Assembly (NCBI GenBank): GCA_951230915.1
Contig: OX579633.1
Location: 52,900,029-52,964,028 of the forward strand
Source of the DNA: Antitrichia curtipendula
Taxonomy: Eukaryota; Streptophyta; Bryopsida; Hypnales; Leucodontaceae
Direction: 5' to 3'
DNA: 64,000 bases
Shown: one piece after another, positions 25,872-36,938 of the stretch
Layout: each line of letters starts with the position of its first letter
Numbering within the stretch: position 1 is the first letter of the stretch
Program-made: the position numbers and the translations under genes
Notes under the pieces: generated by a model
Told to the model about the DNA's origin: nothing
Seen by the model: only the letters and a program-made list of their open reading frames with translations
Databases searched by the model: none

Positions 25872-26650
25872 CTAGGGGTATTTTTTGCTACAACGGTAAG
25901 AATCACTCATATGACATTTTGTAGTAATGTCCATAGGTTCTTTGTTGGGAGTGTCGTTGTCTTTGGCTACTACCGCATCATCTCCTTCAGACGTAGGGGT
26001 GCCATAGTTGCTGTCTTTAGTGCTTAGTAGATCCATGGTGTGAGGTGGTGTTATGGTAGGGCGCCTCCCACAGTACCACTCGTGAATGTTGTGGAAGATT
26101 GCTTCAGAAAATATCTGGATAGTCCTTTGCTTCGTCGACCTATTGGGTTCATGCAATAGTAGTTTGACATGCAGACAGCACTCCTCTTTATAGAAGGGAC
26201 TAGTACCATTGAAGGAGATTTAGTGGTAGACTGCACAGCATCGACTGGTAAGTTTTGAATATCGATAATGCGTTTGCATCAGGTATGACTTGGTTCCACT
26301 TTGTTTTACATATAGGTCCGTCACGTTGGCAAGGAGAATATCTGGCGCTTATGACTACAACACTGATGTGCATCCACTTTGATGCATTGGGATTTATTAG
26401 GTCGTGTTCATCAACAACAATTGCTTCTTCATGATATAATTTGCACTTAGCATTGACAAGCGCGATAATTTATTGGGGCAACCAATACCAACCTTGGTCC
26501 TTCTTTACTCGTTTGGCAGGACTATTCTCGCCATTATTGTCAAGGGCAACCGCAACAGGAGGTACTATTGAACGAGTGCAAGTTGGTAGACTTTCAGTCG
26601 CAACATACAAGGTACTTGCACATGCAATCCAAATAATGAGGGACATTCAA
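25872..26650 (-). pseudogene. Harbinger Myb/SANT-like DNA-binding protein, N-terminal part, decayed
   Basis: Minus-strand reading gives NNGENSPAKRVKKDQGWYW near 26540, then ALVNAKCKLYHEEAIVV, NPNASKWMHISVVVI, and CQRDGPICKTKWNQ near 26310. The spaced tryptophans (GWYW, SKW, TKW) fit a trihelix or Myb/SANT-like fold. After a frame change the intact part MHEPNRST... continues with FHNIHEWYCGRRPTITPPH and an acidic tail (25872-26156). One TAA at about 26455 interrupts the domain where CAA would fit. In PIF/Harbinger elements this protein binds the transposon ends and helps the transposase enter the nucleus. It is likely the partner of the transposase at 14.1-15.0 kb. Confidence 0.55.
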
Positions 26651-26699
26651 GAGTATACTACTAGAATTGACTTGGGCATCAAAGTACTTATGTGAGTTG

Positions 26700-27800
26700 C
26701 GGAGATCCTAGTGTCGACTACAAACTACCATAGATGTCACTGTTGTTAGCAGCAGACCTGGCGATGTTGTGTCAACATTGCGTTGGCCTAATCGTGGCAA
26801 TGCATTGTCTGTGCTACCTGCACAACAAGAAAGGATGGTCATTGTCTTTAGAAGTGAAGGCATGCGCCAATGAAGCAAGTTCATATTGTACTACAGTGGA
26901 AAATATAAACTACAACATTGCTTGTACTCCGTCATTGCTCTAGAAGAACGTCTACATGGTTGCATAGAAGGCCAATAGAAGGTTGTAGAACATGGCAGTA
27001 ACCGTCAATTTGAAGTGAAATATGGACTGGTGAATGTCGATTCTGGACAATCTTGATATTGCCTTTGCAATAAGAATGTTGTAGCATACAAAGTTGTTAG
27101 AATGTAGATAATGCCAACAAAGGATACAAGAGTATTTTGACAAGGTCATCTTACTTAGAAAATGTGTTCTACCGATGTGTAGATGAAGGGAATGTCATGA
27201 TTTTAAAATACGGCACATTTGGCGTTCAACAGACATGTACATTGACCAGCACAAGCAGTTCCATTGGACCCATATGTAGCCGCATCAAGAAGATTCTCTA
27301 TGACCTTTCACAACAGAGAAAGCGCATGATTTCTAATACCGCAAATATTCATAGCGCATATACGTATGGAAAAAACAAGTGCATGATTACTTTGGCAAGA
27401 ATTCCATGACAATTGTATGCTCAAACCCACCTCGTACACGTAGCTTACCCACAAAGTATGGCAACAATAGAACAAAACAACAATAGGAGATCAACAAACA
27501 GTGCTCAAAAAGATACTTGCAGACAAGACTGGCAAATCAAAATTTATCTATCCGCCTTTGCCATTAGTGGATGGAATCATTCAATTTGCAACTTCATCTT
27601 CAAGCTACTTCTCCAATTCTTTAATATATGTTGTAATGATAGAGGCCGTAATATCGCTTTGTCACAATTGTAGTCCTTGCTAATTGGGCAAGTTGGACTA
27701 GCAACGCTTGCAACTTTCTGAAATGTACATAATGGCTTCACTACGGAATTACTTAACACTTTTGTGTACTGGTACTTAAGGTGCTATAGTGCAATGCTAG
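26700..27800. other. Less AT-rich stretch, unrecognised
   Basis: On the minus strand, STDNALPRLGQRNVDTT near 26800 after a good acceptor may be an upstream exon of the Myb/SANT gene. On the plus strand, ORFs at 27137-27409 and 27501-27683 read well locally (for example KILADKTGKSKFIYPPLP) but no family is recognised. Too broken to call. Confidence 0.3.
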
Positions 27801-27948
27801 CTTAGACTAACAACCATTGCTATCTACTGCCAAGTATGCGTCCACCTAGGATTGGTAATCCCTAAGAAACACAAGTGTGAATACCATAGAACTTACTATG
27901 AAAAAAATACTGCTAAGCATGGCGCCTAAAGCCAAGTGTGGACATACC

Positions 27949-30700
27949 TATATGCCATCAAGGAGAAGGCACTAACTCACTAGTGGCAAACTAGATAAGA
28001 TCAATAACAAAAAACATAAAAAATGCATTGAAAAATGTGATCAAAGTGAAGCAAGTGAGGTGGGACAGTGGTGAGATATAAGATGATGTGCCTACCTTCA
28101 TATTTACCTCAATTAGTACTGAAAGCCTTTTAATGGGTTCAATTTTCTTCTAATGAAAAAATTTAATTGTTAATAGCTCTAAGATGGAATCAATACATAC
28201 TAATCCCAACAAGATTGTTCTAACAATCATACAATTGTTTGTGGATTTTTTTTAATTGTAAAAATTGAGTTCAAAAATAAATCCAATATGTTATTTTTTC
28301 AAAAAGAAATTATGATTGCTCATGAACAAGGAGCTCCATAACTTTCACATTGCTAATCAAATTGAATGAATCAAAGCTATTTATATAGAAAAAATATATA
28401 ATATATGACAAACACATTATTTTTTAATTTAACCTTAATTTTTTGTGGGTTTATTTTTTTTGTGAATTGATGACCTAAAATTTGGGCTTACTGTGGCATA
28501 ACTTTTGTTTTGAGGCATCAATTGAAATAAAAGCTATATTCCAAGAAGTTAATGCGATTTTTGTCTTAAAAAGAAGTTTCAAAAATTTGCACTAAAAATT
28601 GAGTTCACATGAACCTATCCAAACTTTTATTTATTCCTAAAGGGATGGAACAATGGGACTTTAGGGGTTAAACTAAGGTGAAAATTGCATTTTGCTTTAT
28701 CTAGATTTACGGAAAATTTTGAATAATTCTATTTTGATTAATGAGATGAAAGTTATGAAAAGTTTTATTCTACAAGTATTCACTGGAATCTCTTATAAAT
28801 GATAAAGTTTGAGATTCATTTTCTTACTCAAATTTCAATATTTTTGAAAACTAATAAAATTTCAGATGAAAATTGATTACAGTAAATTGGTAATACAACA
28901 TTACCATTATTGAAAATTTAGATTTTACATTTTCAAATCTTTACATAATTTATTAATAAGATAGTATTTTCTATTATCTCATGCAAGTTTTTTTTTGTTG
29001 AATGTAAAGTATTTTTTATTGAATTTTTTAATACATTTTCAAAGCTTATTTTTTCAATATATTGTTGGTCATTTCAAGTTGCAAGACATACTTATTTTTT
29101 ATTAGAAAGAGTTGAATGAACTAGTTCCTTTGCTTTGACCGCTAAGATCATCCAATCTATAAGGTCAAAAAAATTTGGGAAAATAATTAATGCATTTCCA
29201 TAGTTTAGTAAGGTATACAATTTTATAAAAAATTCTATTTCACTTATTTTTTTAATTTTTTCTTAGTACACTAAAAAAATGTCAATTTGAAGTACATTCT
29301 TTTGAAATACCGTCACCGTACTTCTCAAGGTAAAATCAACCACAATCTAAGATTTTTTGTAGAAATATCTTCTACGGTACCTCGAATAACACTATATTGA
29401 ACCTATCCAATAATAATTTATTATAAATCTTCACCAGGTATTTATTGTACCTTACTAGCAAGTTCAACACATCAGTGCCAAATATTGATCTAAAGTAGGA
29501 ATTCAAAATTCATCAAGACTAAAATGCAATTTATGCTATTTAGACAACCATTCAAATCCCTGGGGAAATCACTTAGAGTGTCCATTAGAAACTATGTGTG
29601 TTAAGATTTTAGACCCTCTATATTATGTCCTGAAATTTAAATAAAAGGAAAAGAAAAAAATATGAGTAGATTTTCTTACTTTGAAAGTTTATGTCTTGAA
29701 TTATTAATATTTTTATTTGTTAATTATAATTAGTTACAAATTTTTGAAGTTAAAAAATACACTGTAGAGCTGAAAATAACTTTCACAATCCTATTTTATA
29801 TAAGAAAAAATTATCTAAAAAATAAACAAAAAATTTCAAAAAATAACTCTCTTTTGGAAGTTCATTTTTCTAAGACAATGATGCAATGGTCATCTAAATG
29901 CATTCTCTGTAAATATTTGAGTTGAAAAACATGCCATTTCAGTTCATTTTTCAATCTATTCTAGAAATCATTTCACATGTTGTTTGAGTTGGAAATTTTC
30001 GGCAATAGAAACCTATAGTCATTTAGACAAAGCTCAAAGTCATAGGTTGAAATTATAGTTTATTTTAAAAGTAAATAGGGGGCCAAAAAATCACTTGAAC
30101 ACAAGTAGTTTGTTGTAGATACATTAAGGTTAGTGCTCTCCCTGGTTCAAAATTTAACAAAGTATAGTCATTTGGTTAGGTTTAGATACTTCATTTTAAG
30201 TTTTCAAAGAGGATAACAAGTTATTCTCAATTTCTAAATATTAGGCAAGGTAGAGGGTGAATTTCCAAAAAAAATTGACATCATTTTTCATAAATAATTA
30301 TTGACAAACTTGCTAGTAAGGTACGGTAGTTCAGTTCACATTAGTTCTATCATGACCTTGATTGTATTCATTCCCATCCATTGTGGTGCAAGGGAGCAAC
30401 ATTTTTTTAGGTGATTTTTTGGCCAGTTGCACCAAAGTAATGGACCCAACATCAAGCCTTTGGAACAAAATGGCACTGAAAGGGCAGAAAATCATCAAAA
30501 GAACTTCAAATAAGAAAAAAAATCTTGAATGAACTTGCTAGATTGTGAACGAAAAGAGGATTTTGAATATAGGTATGCACTAATGTGATATTTTCTATCC
30601 AATATGTGGATGAATGTTGAAATTTGACACGTTGCTATAACATTTATTATAGCCACTTTAGCACTTCATAAAAAATGAAAAAAACAAACCCTGCAACAAG
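27949..30700. other. AT-rich non-coding stretch
   Basis: No gene seen. It contains the right terminus of a TTAA-type element ending near 28674 (GGGACTTTAGGGGTTAA); its left end was not found. The rest is AT-rich with homopolymer runs. Confidence 0.45.
28658..28674. mobile_element. TTAA-type element terminus, copy B (partial)
   Basis: GGGACTTTAGGGGTTAA matches the right ends of copies A and D exactly. About 60 bases to its left also resemble copy A (ATGGAACAATGGGAC versus GAGACAATGGGAC). The partner end was not located, so this copy is truncated or diverged. Confidence 0.55.
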
Positions 30701-30828
30701 GGAGGTGTGCATATGGACCAGTGATGGACTCGGTAAAGCAAGTTGAATTTAATATGGAGTACTTTGGAAGATTCCAGATTCCAGATTTCTCTTTGCTACT
30801 TGAAATCTTGCATTTTAGAAATCCTTGT

Positions 30829-30913
30829 GGTACCCGGACCGTCACTGCTCGAAGACAGGTTATGACGTACTGCAGGTATCTTGTTCGAGTGCATAGGTAC
30901 CCGGACCATCACT
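30829..30913. repeat. 18-bp direct repeat, 67 bp apart
   Basis: GGTACCCGGACCGTCACT at 30829-30846 and GGTACCCGGACCATCACT at 30896-30913 differ at one base. They lie just upstream of the telo-box-like run at 30931. Confidence 0.75.
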
Positions 30914-30930
30914 ATAGCACGGTACTATGG

Positions 30931-31647
30931 TTTTAGGGTTTTGGGTTTGGGGATTCCTTCTGGTCCGCTTCAGGCTTCGACGTCCGCACCAGACTTCCTA
31001 CGACCAACCCTACCATTGCGTGTTGCTGCCTCCCGTAAGTTCTGTGAATTGTTATCTGGAGGCGAGTCGCTGAGTGAGGAAAATGGGTGGCAGCAAGGAT
31101 ATTGCAAGTCTTCTGCAACCTTTTGAAGAACGTGCTCAACTTGCTGAGGTGATTCCTCAACTTCTTTCGTTCCTTCTGAACATAGAGATCCGAAGTTTCT
31201 CCAAAAAGAACGGGGTGATATGTCTCGCGTCGAATCGGTTAAGAAACTGTGCTGGAAAGATCACTTCTCACACGGAGAAAGATTGAGAGATAGAGGGTTG
31301 GAAGAGCGAACTCCCGCCAAGGAGTTCACATTTGTTCTTCTATGCTTTCCTAATCAAGTTTTTGTTTGTATGATCAAATTCTATGTGCGGCGTATTCATC
31401 TCAGGAAATTTTGGAAATGCAGTTTGCCGTGCTAGCATTATGCGTTTCTCTGGAGAAGTCTTTTTTTTGGGGGGGGAAGCTTTTTGATGAGTTGCATATA
31501 ATGGATTCTTTTTGTGGTTTGGGCCCCCACCGGCAATACGGGGGGATCACTTTTCCCTTGCCGGTGGGGGCCCGCCCTGAACGGTACGGGACCGAACAGA
31601 GCCCCCACGGCCAGCCATGTGCGAGGCCTCAGTTTAGGGTTTAGGGA
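30931..31647 (+). promoter_or_regulatory. Telo-box-like motifs upstream of BDP1
   Basis: TTTTAGGGTTTTGGGTTTGG at 30931 and GTTTAGGGTTTAGGG at 31632 match the plant telo-box (AAACCCTAA on the other strand), a promoter and 5'-leader element common in genes for translation and growth. They sit 0.8-1.5 kb before the BDP1 coding start, so a long 5' leader or upstream non-coding exons are likely. Promoter activity is inferred. Confidence 0.4.
31521..31573. repeat. Perfect 16-bp GC-rich hairpin
   Basis: GGGCCCCCACCGGCAA at 31521-31536 is followed after 21 bases by its exact complement TTGCCGGTGGGGGCCC at 31558-31573. It lies in the BDP1 upstream region and is far more GC-rich than its surroundings. 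No T-run follows it. It could be a small MITE-like remnant or a leader structure. Confidence 0.85.
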
Positions 31648-32433
31648 TTGCCGCATTTGTTGGATACTGTGCATTGATCGGCTTGGGAATCGTCAGCTTC
31701 ACTTCTCGGCTTCCTCGCTTCCTGGGTTATTTGGTTGGATACGAGTAGCACGGAATCGACAGATTGAGTTGATAGAGTTTAAGAGTGATTATATCATGCA
31801 TACATTGTGCTCTGATTCTCAAACGTGTCGCCTAGTTTTCTTGAGTGAAGCAGTGGGATCGAAAAACATTGCGACTTGGTTTGATCGTTACGATATACTT
31901 GATTCACGATTGATAACTCGAACAGACCGGTTCTGGCAATTCGACTTTATCAAGAGTTGAGAAGCGTCAGTATAGCGATTGGGATCCACGTTTTCTTCCT
32001 CACGTCGTATAAACTGCTGCTTTGGGGAAGTGATAGCTTGTAGCGGATATTGTTGAGGTGTTAGATTTCCTTTCTGAAGGCTGGAAGAGCTGAATTAGTT
32101 TGAAAGGAGTATTTATTTGATTTCGTGGGAGTTTGAGACCACCGCTCTGGTTTCTGTATCTGGATTTCCGTCTTATACTTATTCGTCCATTGGAATTACC
32201 AGTTTTCCTTAACACGGTGTTCTAGACTCTCTGATGCTCTCTCGGATGTTTGCAAATAGAGGTTCTGAACGTCTTGTGTTGTTGGAGTGCAGATCCGGGT
32301 TGACTAATGGACCTCAATTGGCTGCCAGTTCTGCTCCTTGACTGAATTGAACCACGGGGTTGCTGGGCAAGAAACATAGATGAAGTGTTTCTACACAGTT
32401 TAGGAAACCCAGCAATGTGCTATAGGGGAATTT

Positions 32434-34850
32434 ATGAATAGCGCTGTCATGGGTGAAGAAGCTGAGGAAGGTGAAGAAGAAATGGACGAGATGGAGGAGG
32501 AAGAGGAGGAAGTGCCGCTTCCCGTGGTGCCCGTGGCGCCTCTTACTCGGGCACGTGCTGTGAATACTGGTAACAACAAGAAGCGCAAGATTGTACATCG
32601 TACAAGTTCGGGCAGGAGGAAAGGTACGTTTTCGATGGAACTGACTAACTGATTGGTCTTGATTTGATTTGATTCTTGGGTTTAAGGATTGGTGGAATTA
32701 ATGATGAGGTGGTGATGGGATATGGAAGATGTGGAGTCGAAGACCGTACCGCTCAGGAACATGAAGGCTGCTGCATCGTTGGACTTGTCCGATCCGTCGC
32801 AGTTGACCATGAAGGAGATCATTCGGAGGGCGGAGGCGATTGAAAGGGCGGTAAGTGTCTATCATGTGAATGGGGGAGGGTGAACGGGGAGGCGGTAATG
32901 TCTGTAAAAGATTTGGATGTGACCTCAGCCTCTATGCTGCATCTGTAATAAACAAATTGCCTGAAATATGTTTGTTTCCGTTTGAAACTAGGACGCAATT
33001 TGATGTCAGAAAGTTGGAGGGTTTATGATCGAGTTTGAATGACACTTCTCCTTTAAGAAACTAATGCCTCAGTTATTGCTCCTGTAAGCAAGGAGTTCTA
33101 TATAGATCTTGAGGTTCTGTTTCTTCTTGAGTTTCAGTAATGAGAGTTTTATTCTGGAATATGCAGAAAGCAAGAGAGGAAGCGGCGAAGAAAGCTGAGG
33201 AGAAAGGGAAACGGGTCTCCTCGTCCACCACCAGCGCTGCAGCAACGGAGAGTCCGGTAGCGCAGGATACGTAAGCTGGCTTCTTTTTCTTTCAGCCCGG
33301 TTGACTCATCCCGGAATTGCTGAAATTTGCTGTGCAAGTTGTCCTTTCGTTCATTTTGATTTTAGAATCCAGATTTGGTGACAAATTGCATGTTGTGTTT
33401 TGCCAGGCCCGCTCCCTCCGTCTTAACTCCTCAAGTGCAGATTGTGAATGGGCGAATTGTGATCAATCAACAGAGTTTGGTTGTTGCCGCTCAAGCCAGC
33501 ACACGAGAGGATACAGACTCTTATCGCAGGGTGGAGGAGGATAGACCCAAGCTCAATTATAGCTCGTACTCTAACCGAACACCTGTGGAGAGGTGGAAGG
33601 CTGAAGACACGGATTTGTTTTACAAGGTATGTTGGCAATGTAAACTGTGGAGTGTTGCTCAGGAGATACTAAATTTATGTTCTACTTAGGGTCTGTACCA
33701 CATTTGAACATTTCAGTGGTTGGTTTCGCCTTAGCAGCACTCATCCCAATTTAGGTTGGATCCAATATATTTGTTGCATGCAATTCTAGTGTGAAAAAGC
33801 GTTCTTAAGTTTTGTTGGTTTCCATTTTATGCAGGCACTGCAGCAATTTGGGACAGATTTTGAGCTGATACAGAATTTATTCCCTGGAAGAACCAGAAGA
33901 CAAGTTAAAGCAAAATTTAAGAATGAAGAGAAACTAAATCCAGTTCGCCTTGCTGATGCTCTTGGCCACAAGACACAAGGTTTGTACAGTTGTTGCATAT
34001 CTCTTGTTGCATATCTGTGTAGGGTGGCATTGTATCCTTGCAAATTCTTTTATGTACTAGTATATGTTATAATTTATTCGATTGTATTGCAAAATATTTA
34101 TGCAGTCATACCAAGGCAACTGCACTAGAACATTACTGCGTCTGCCCATAGATATTTAACAAATAGACTCTTGATTCACGCCGACCTCACACCAAGAGCC
34201 AGGCTTCTTCTTCTTGCCACACATGTCTTAACTTTTTGAGCTATGTTGAAACAGATCAGTCGCACCACTATCGAGCCATCATCGAAATGTTGAAGACAGA
34301 AAAGCCCGATGGCGGAAATGAAGATGACATTCTGTTAGAAAATCTTCTGCTACCTGCGGTGATGGATGGATCAGTCACCACCCAGCAGGTGGGTTGCGTT
34401 TTGGTTCAGTGTGGGAAGCATTTTTCCGAAGACCTCTTTGTGACAGTTACAAGCTTTGACATCGTGAACGTGCTTGTGTTGTTGCAGACGCCTGGAACTC
34501 AAGCGAGCTCATCAGCTGATAAAGTGGATGAGGTGGTCAATCTAGAAGCTCCTGCCAATGCTGTGGTCTTGGAGAAGATGAAACCGGATTTGAGAATGCC
34601 ATCGGCATCCGAACCCATAGTTTCCATCCCACCTGAGTCTGAGGCTGCAACAAACACTGGAAATGACGACCCTCCTTCATCAGAAGCTACTGGTAACCTA
34701 ATCTCTTCGTACCAAAGCAATTCTAACTCTGCTAATCCGTTGGGTAGCTATGGGAAGCAAACCAATCCGTTAGGTAACTATGGGAAGGAATCCCTATCTG
34801 GGAATCCCTTGGGAAGCTACGCAAAGAATCCCTTGGGCGTTTATAAATAG
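32434..34850 (+). CDS. BDP1: Transcription factor TFIIIB subunit B'' (BDP1), seven exons
   Basis: BDP1 joins TBP and BRF1 in TFIIIB, the factor that places RNA polymerase III on tRNA, 5S and other small-RNA genes in the nucleus. Exons from GT-AG sites with matching phase: 32434-32623, 32729-32850, 33167-33270, 33407-33626, 33835-33979, 34255-34388, 34488-34850, giving 425 aa. Residues 5-30 are a Glu-rich run. About 198-256 is the extended SANT/Myb domain that marks the family: [19 protein letters not shown], then [20 protein letters not shown] and NPVRLADAL. Exon 3 is Lys/Glu/Ala-rich. The last 38 residues hold four NPLGxYxK repeats. The frame is also open upstream of the ATG to an acceptor at 32402, so earlier coding exons may exist and the true N-terminus is uncertain. 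No stop or frameshift breaks it. Confidence 0.88.
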
Positions 34851-35589
34851 CTCTGGCTTTTATTTGAATTTGATTAACACAGCGATCCCTACTTCCCTGA
34901 AGAGGAAGAAGAATTTTGTGCGGCGTATAATCTAGTCCACCGAACGCCTCGTTTGGTGCTATGGGTGTGAGCATCCAAACGGAGTGCTCATGAGTCATTG
35001 CTGCTCTCGCATGCCCAGATTTCGAGATGAAACCTTATTGCATTTGTAAATCAAGGTTATTGACAATTGATCGGTCCTGAATTTTTGGATGGACCTCCAA
35101 GCTTCTTTGATCATATTACGATTGCCGGCTTCTGTTTGTTCCAATCTCCGTGGATACTGCATGGCCAATTTCTCATCTTTCTTTACGTTTTGTTCATTCA
35201 AAACGGACCTGCCAGTACTGTTGTCCTTGGTTTTGCAAATTAGAATTGTCCTGCAAAAGATTTGTTGGCTATGTACTGGTCGCCAGGGAAGGTAGGCTGC
35301 TCATAATGCGACCCTGATTCAGGATTATAAGGAGTTTTGGCTTCTAGAAATATTTTCCAGTAAATTTTCAGTGAAAGAAAAATGATATTGATATGTAATC
35401 CAAGTCGTTTCATAATTTTTGGACATTTGTGGAATAAGTTGCAAAGTTTTGAAGTCGTAATGGAGTGATCACTAAAAGCATCCCCTCCTAAAATGTGTTA
35501 CAAGTTTGGTGTTACAGAATCCTACCTTATGTTGATGATTTTGGGACTTATAGTAAAACTATTAGGACTTGTAGTGAAGTAATGTATAT
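34851..35589. other. BDP1 downstream region
   Basis: It would hold the BDP1 3' UTR and polyadenylation signals (AT-rich with TTTGTAA-like runs). No ORF or repeat is recognised before the MITE at 35593. Confidence 0.4.
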
Positions 35590-35592
35590 TAA

Positions 35593-36935
35593 GGGCTACT
35601 TCACACTATGGCCAAAGGTCAAGAGGTTGTTCAATTTCAAAAAACCAAGAGTTGGTCTTTTTGACCCTTCACACTAGAAGGTGCAAGTCCAAAGGCTATG
35701 ACCCTCCAACTATCTATATAGCAAAAAAATTGCCTACATGGTGAGTGACTGTAAAAGGAAGTTTGGGTCAATTAACCTCTAAAGGACCAACATGCATTTT
35801 TTGGCAACATAAATTTTTTGGGTAGGTACTTATGATTGGAGGTTTTCATATTTTAGACTAAAATTCTAAAAGAAGGTGGGGCAAGGAATATCTTTCAGAT
35901 GCACTAAATTTCATGACATTTGAAAATATGAGTCAAAAGTTATGGCCTAATATGTTTGTTCTTTTCATAAATGGGCAGTCTGGGCAGATTTTTGAAATTC
36001 AAATTTTTTAGAAAAAAATGAATTGAAATTAGTTTTCTAGAGCTGTATATATATATGGAAAGCTTTTAATCATTCCATTTGGATCAATGAGTCTAAATTT
36101 ATAAGGAGTTTTAGTTTGCAGGCAGGTATGGATTCTCTACTCTAAAATAAATTTGAAGTCCTTTATTTTATTCAATTTTTAATATTAAAAAATAAATAAA
36201 AAATCATAGAATGTAGAATGTTGAGTATAACATTTCAACCATTGGGCTTGGCATTTTTCAATTCCATAACTAAATTCTTCACAATTTTGTAATTTGAATC
36301 ATTTTTCTACTTCTTTCTACTTACTATTCTTTTCCTATATGTTGTACAATTCCAAATGATCTGAAATTATTCAAGCATATAGCCAACTTGCCTTGAAGAA
36401 CAAATCCAAAGAAGCACCACTATTTTGGAAATTTTTTCATACAAATGTGATCTTTTCAAATGTTTTATTAAAAGGCCAAAAAAGGATTTTTGTCACTTCA
36501 AATGCTAATATCTTGTAATCTACATAGCGAAAATTTCTGAATTTTTTTCTACATGTTCTCAAACTAGATACTACAAGATCTCACAATCACATGTGTCCAA
36601 AAATGTTTTTTTTTCTAAAATTTGATGCTTATACTAGAAATGGCAGTTTTAGAGAATTTTGGGTGAAAACATAGTTACGGTCCTTTAAAGGTTAAAAATG
36701 GAGACCCAAACTATGGCCGAGTGGATGTAGACATATGAAAAGATCTCAACTGTTAGATTGGTATGGGTTAGAACCTTGGGCTTGGCTTTTGGAGGCTTCA
36801 CACTATGGTTGGCCAAAGGCTCCAATTCCTATATTTTATTGCCTATTTACTGCTCATTTATTTGGACTCTCAACAAAATTTGGCCACTCAATCCCACAAC
36901 CTCTCAACTTGGACGACTATAGTGTGAAGTGGCCC
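35593..36935. mobile_element. Tourist-like (PIF/Harbinger) MITE, split by a nested element
   Basis: Left end GGGCTACTTCACACTATGGC at 35593 and right end complement GGGCCACTTCACACTATAGT ending 36935 are inverted repeats. TAA flanks both sides (35590-35592 and 36936-36938), the 3-bp target duplication of PIF/Harbinger. Internal copies of the end motif lie at 35663 and 36797. The TTAA element at 35772-36695 is inserted inside, so the original MITE was about 420 bp. The short ORF at 36735-36938 falls inside and is not a gene. Confidence 0.85.
35772..36695. mobile_element. TTAA-flanked inverted-repeat element, copy C
   Basis: Starts TTAACCTCTAAAGGACC and ends GGTCCTTTAAAGGTTAA (924 bp with TTAA). 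Its inner sequence (GAGTCAAAAGTTATGGCCTAA near 35930, the GGCAGTTTT-AGA segment near 36640) is shared with copies D and E. Inserted into a Tourist-like MITE. No coding capacity seen. Confidence 0.8.
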
Positions 36936-36938
36936 TAA

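Larger units (their letters stand above)
12729..27948. mobile_element. Possible large, decayed PIF/Harbinger element (composite)
   Basis: The left end (GGTATGTTTGCATCTGGT at 12729, preceded by TAA) and the right end (complement GGTATGTCCACACTTGGC, ending 27948) agree at about 16 of 26 positions, with most differences transitions. Between them lie a plus-strand Harbinger transposase (14.09-14.98 kb) and a minus-strand Myb/SANT partner (26.6-22.8 kb), the convergent two-gene plan of autonomous PIF/Harbinger elements. The 15-kb size implies large nested insertions, including a palindromic element at 16.8-17.7 kb. No matching target duplication was found, so the outer limits are tentative. Confidence 0.35.

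Noticed and set aside
32729..32850. Alternative BDP1 acceptor at about 32687 with a longer exon 2
   Set aside because: That reading meets an in-frame TGA; the acceptor before 32729 keeps phase and joins to DVESKTVP.
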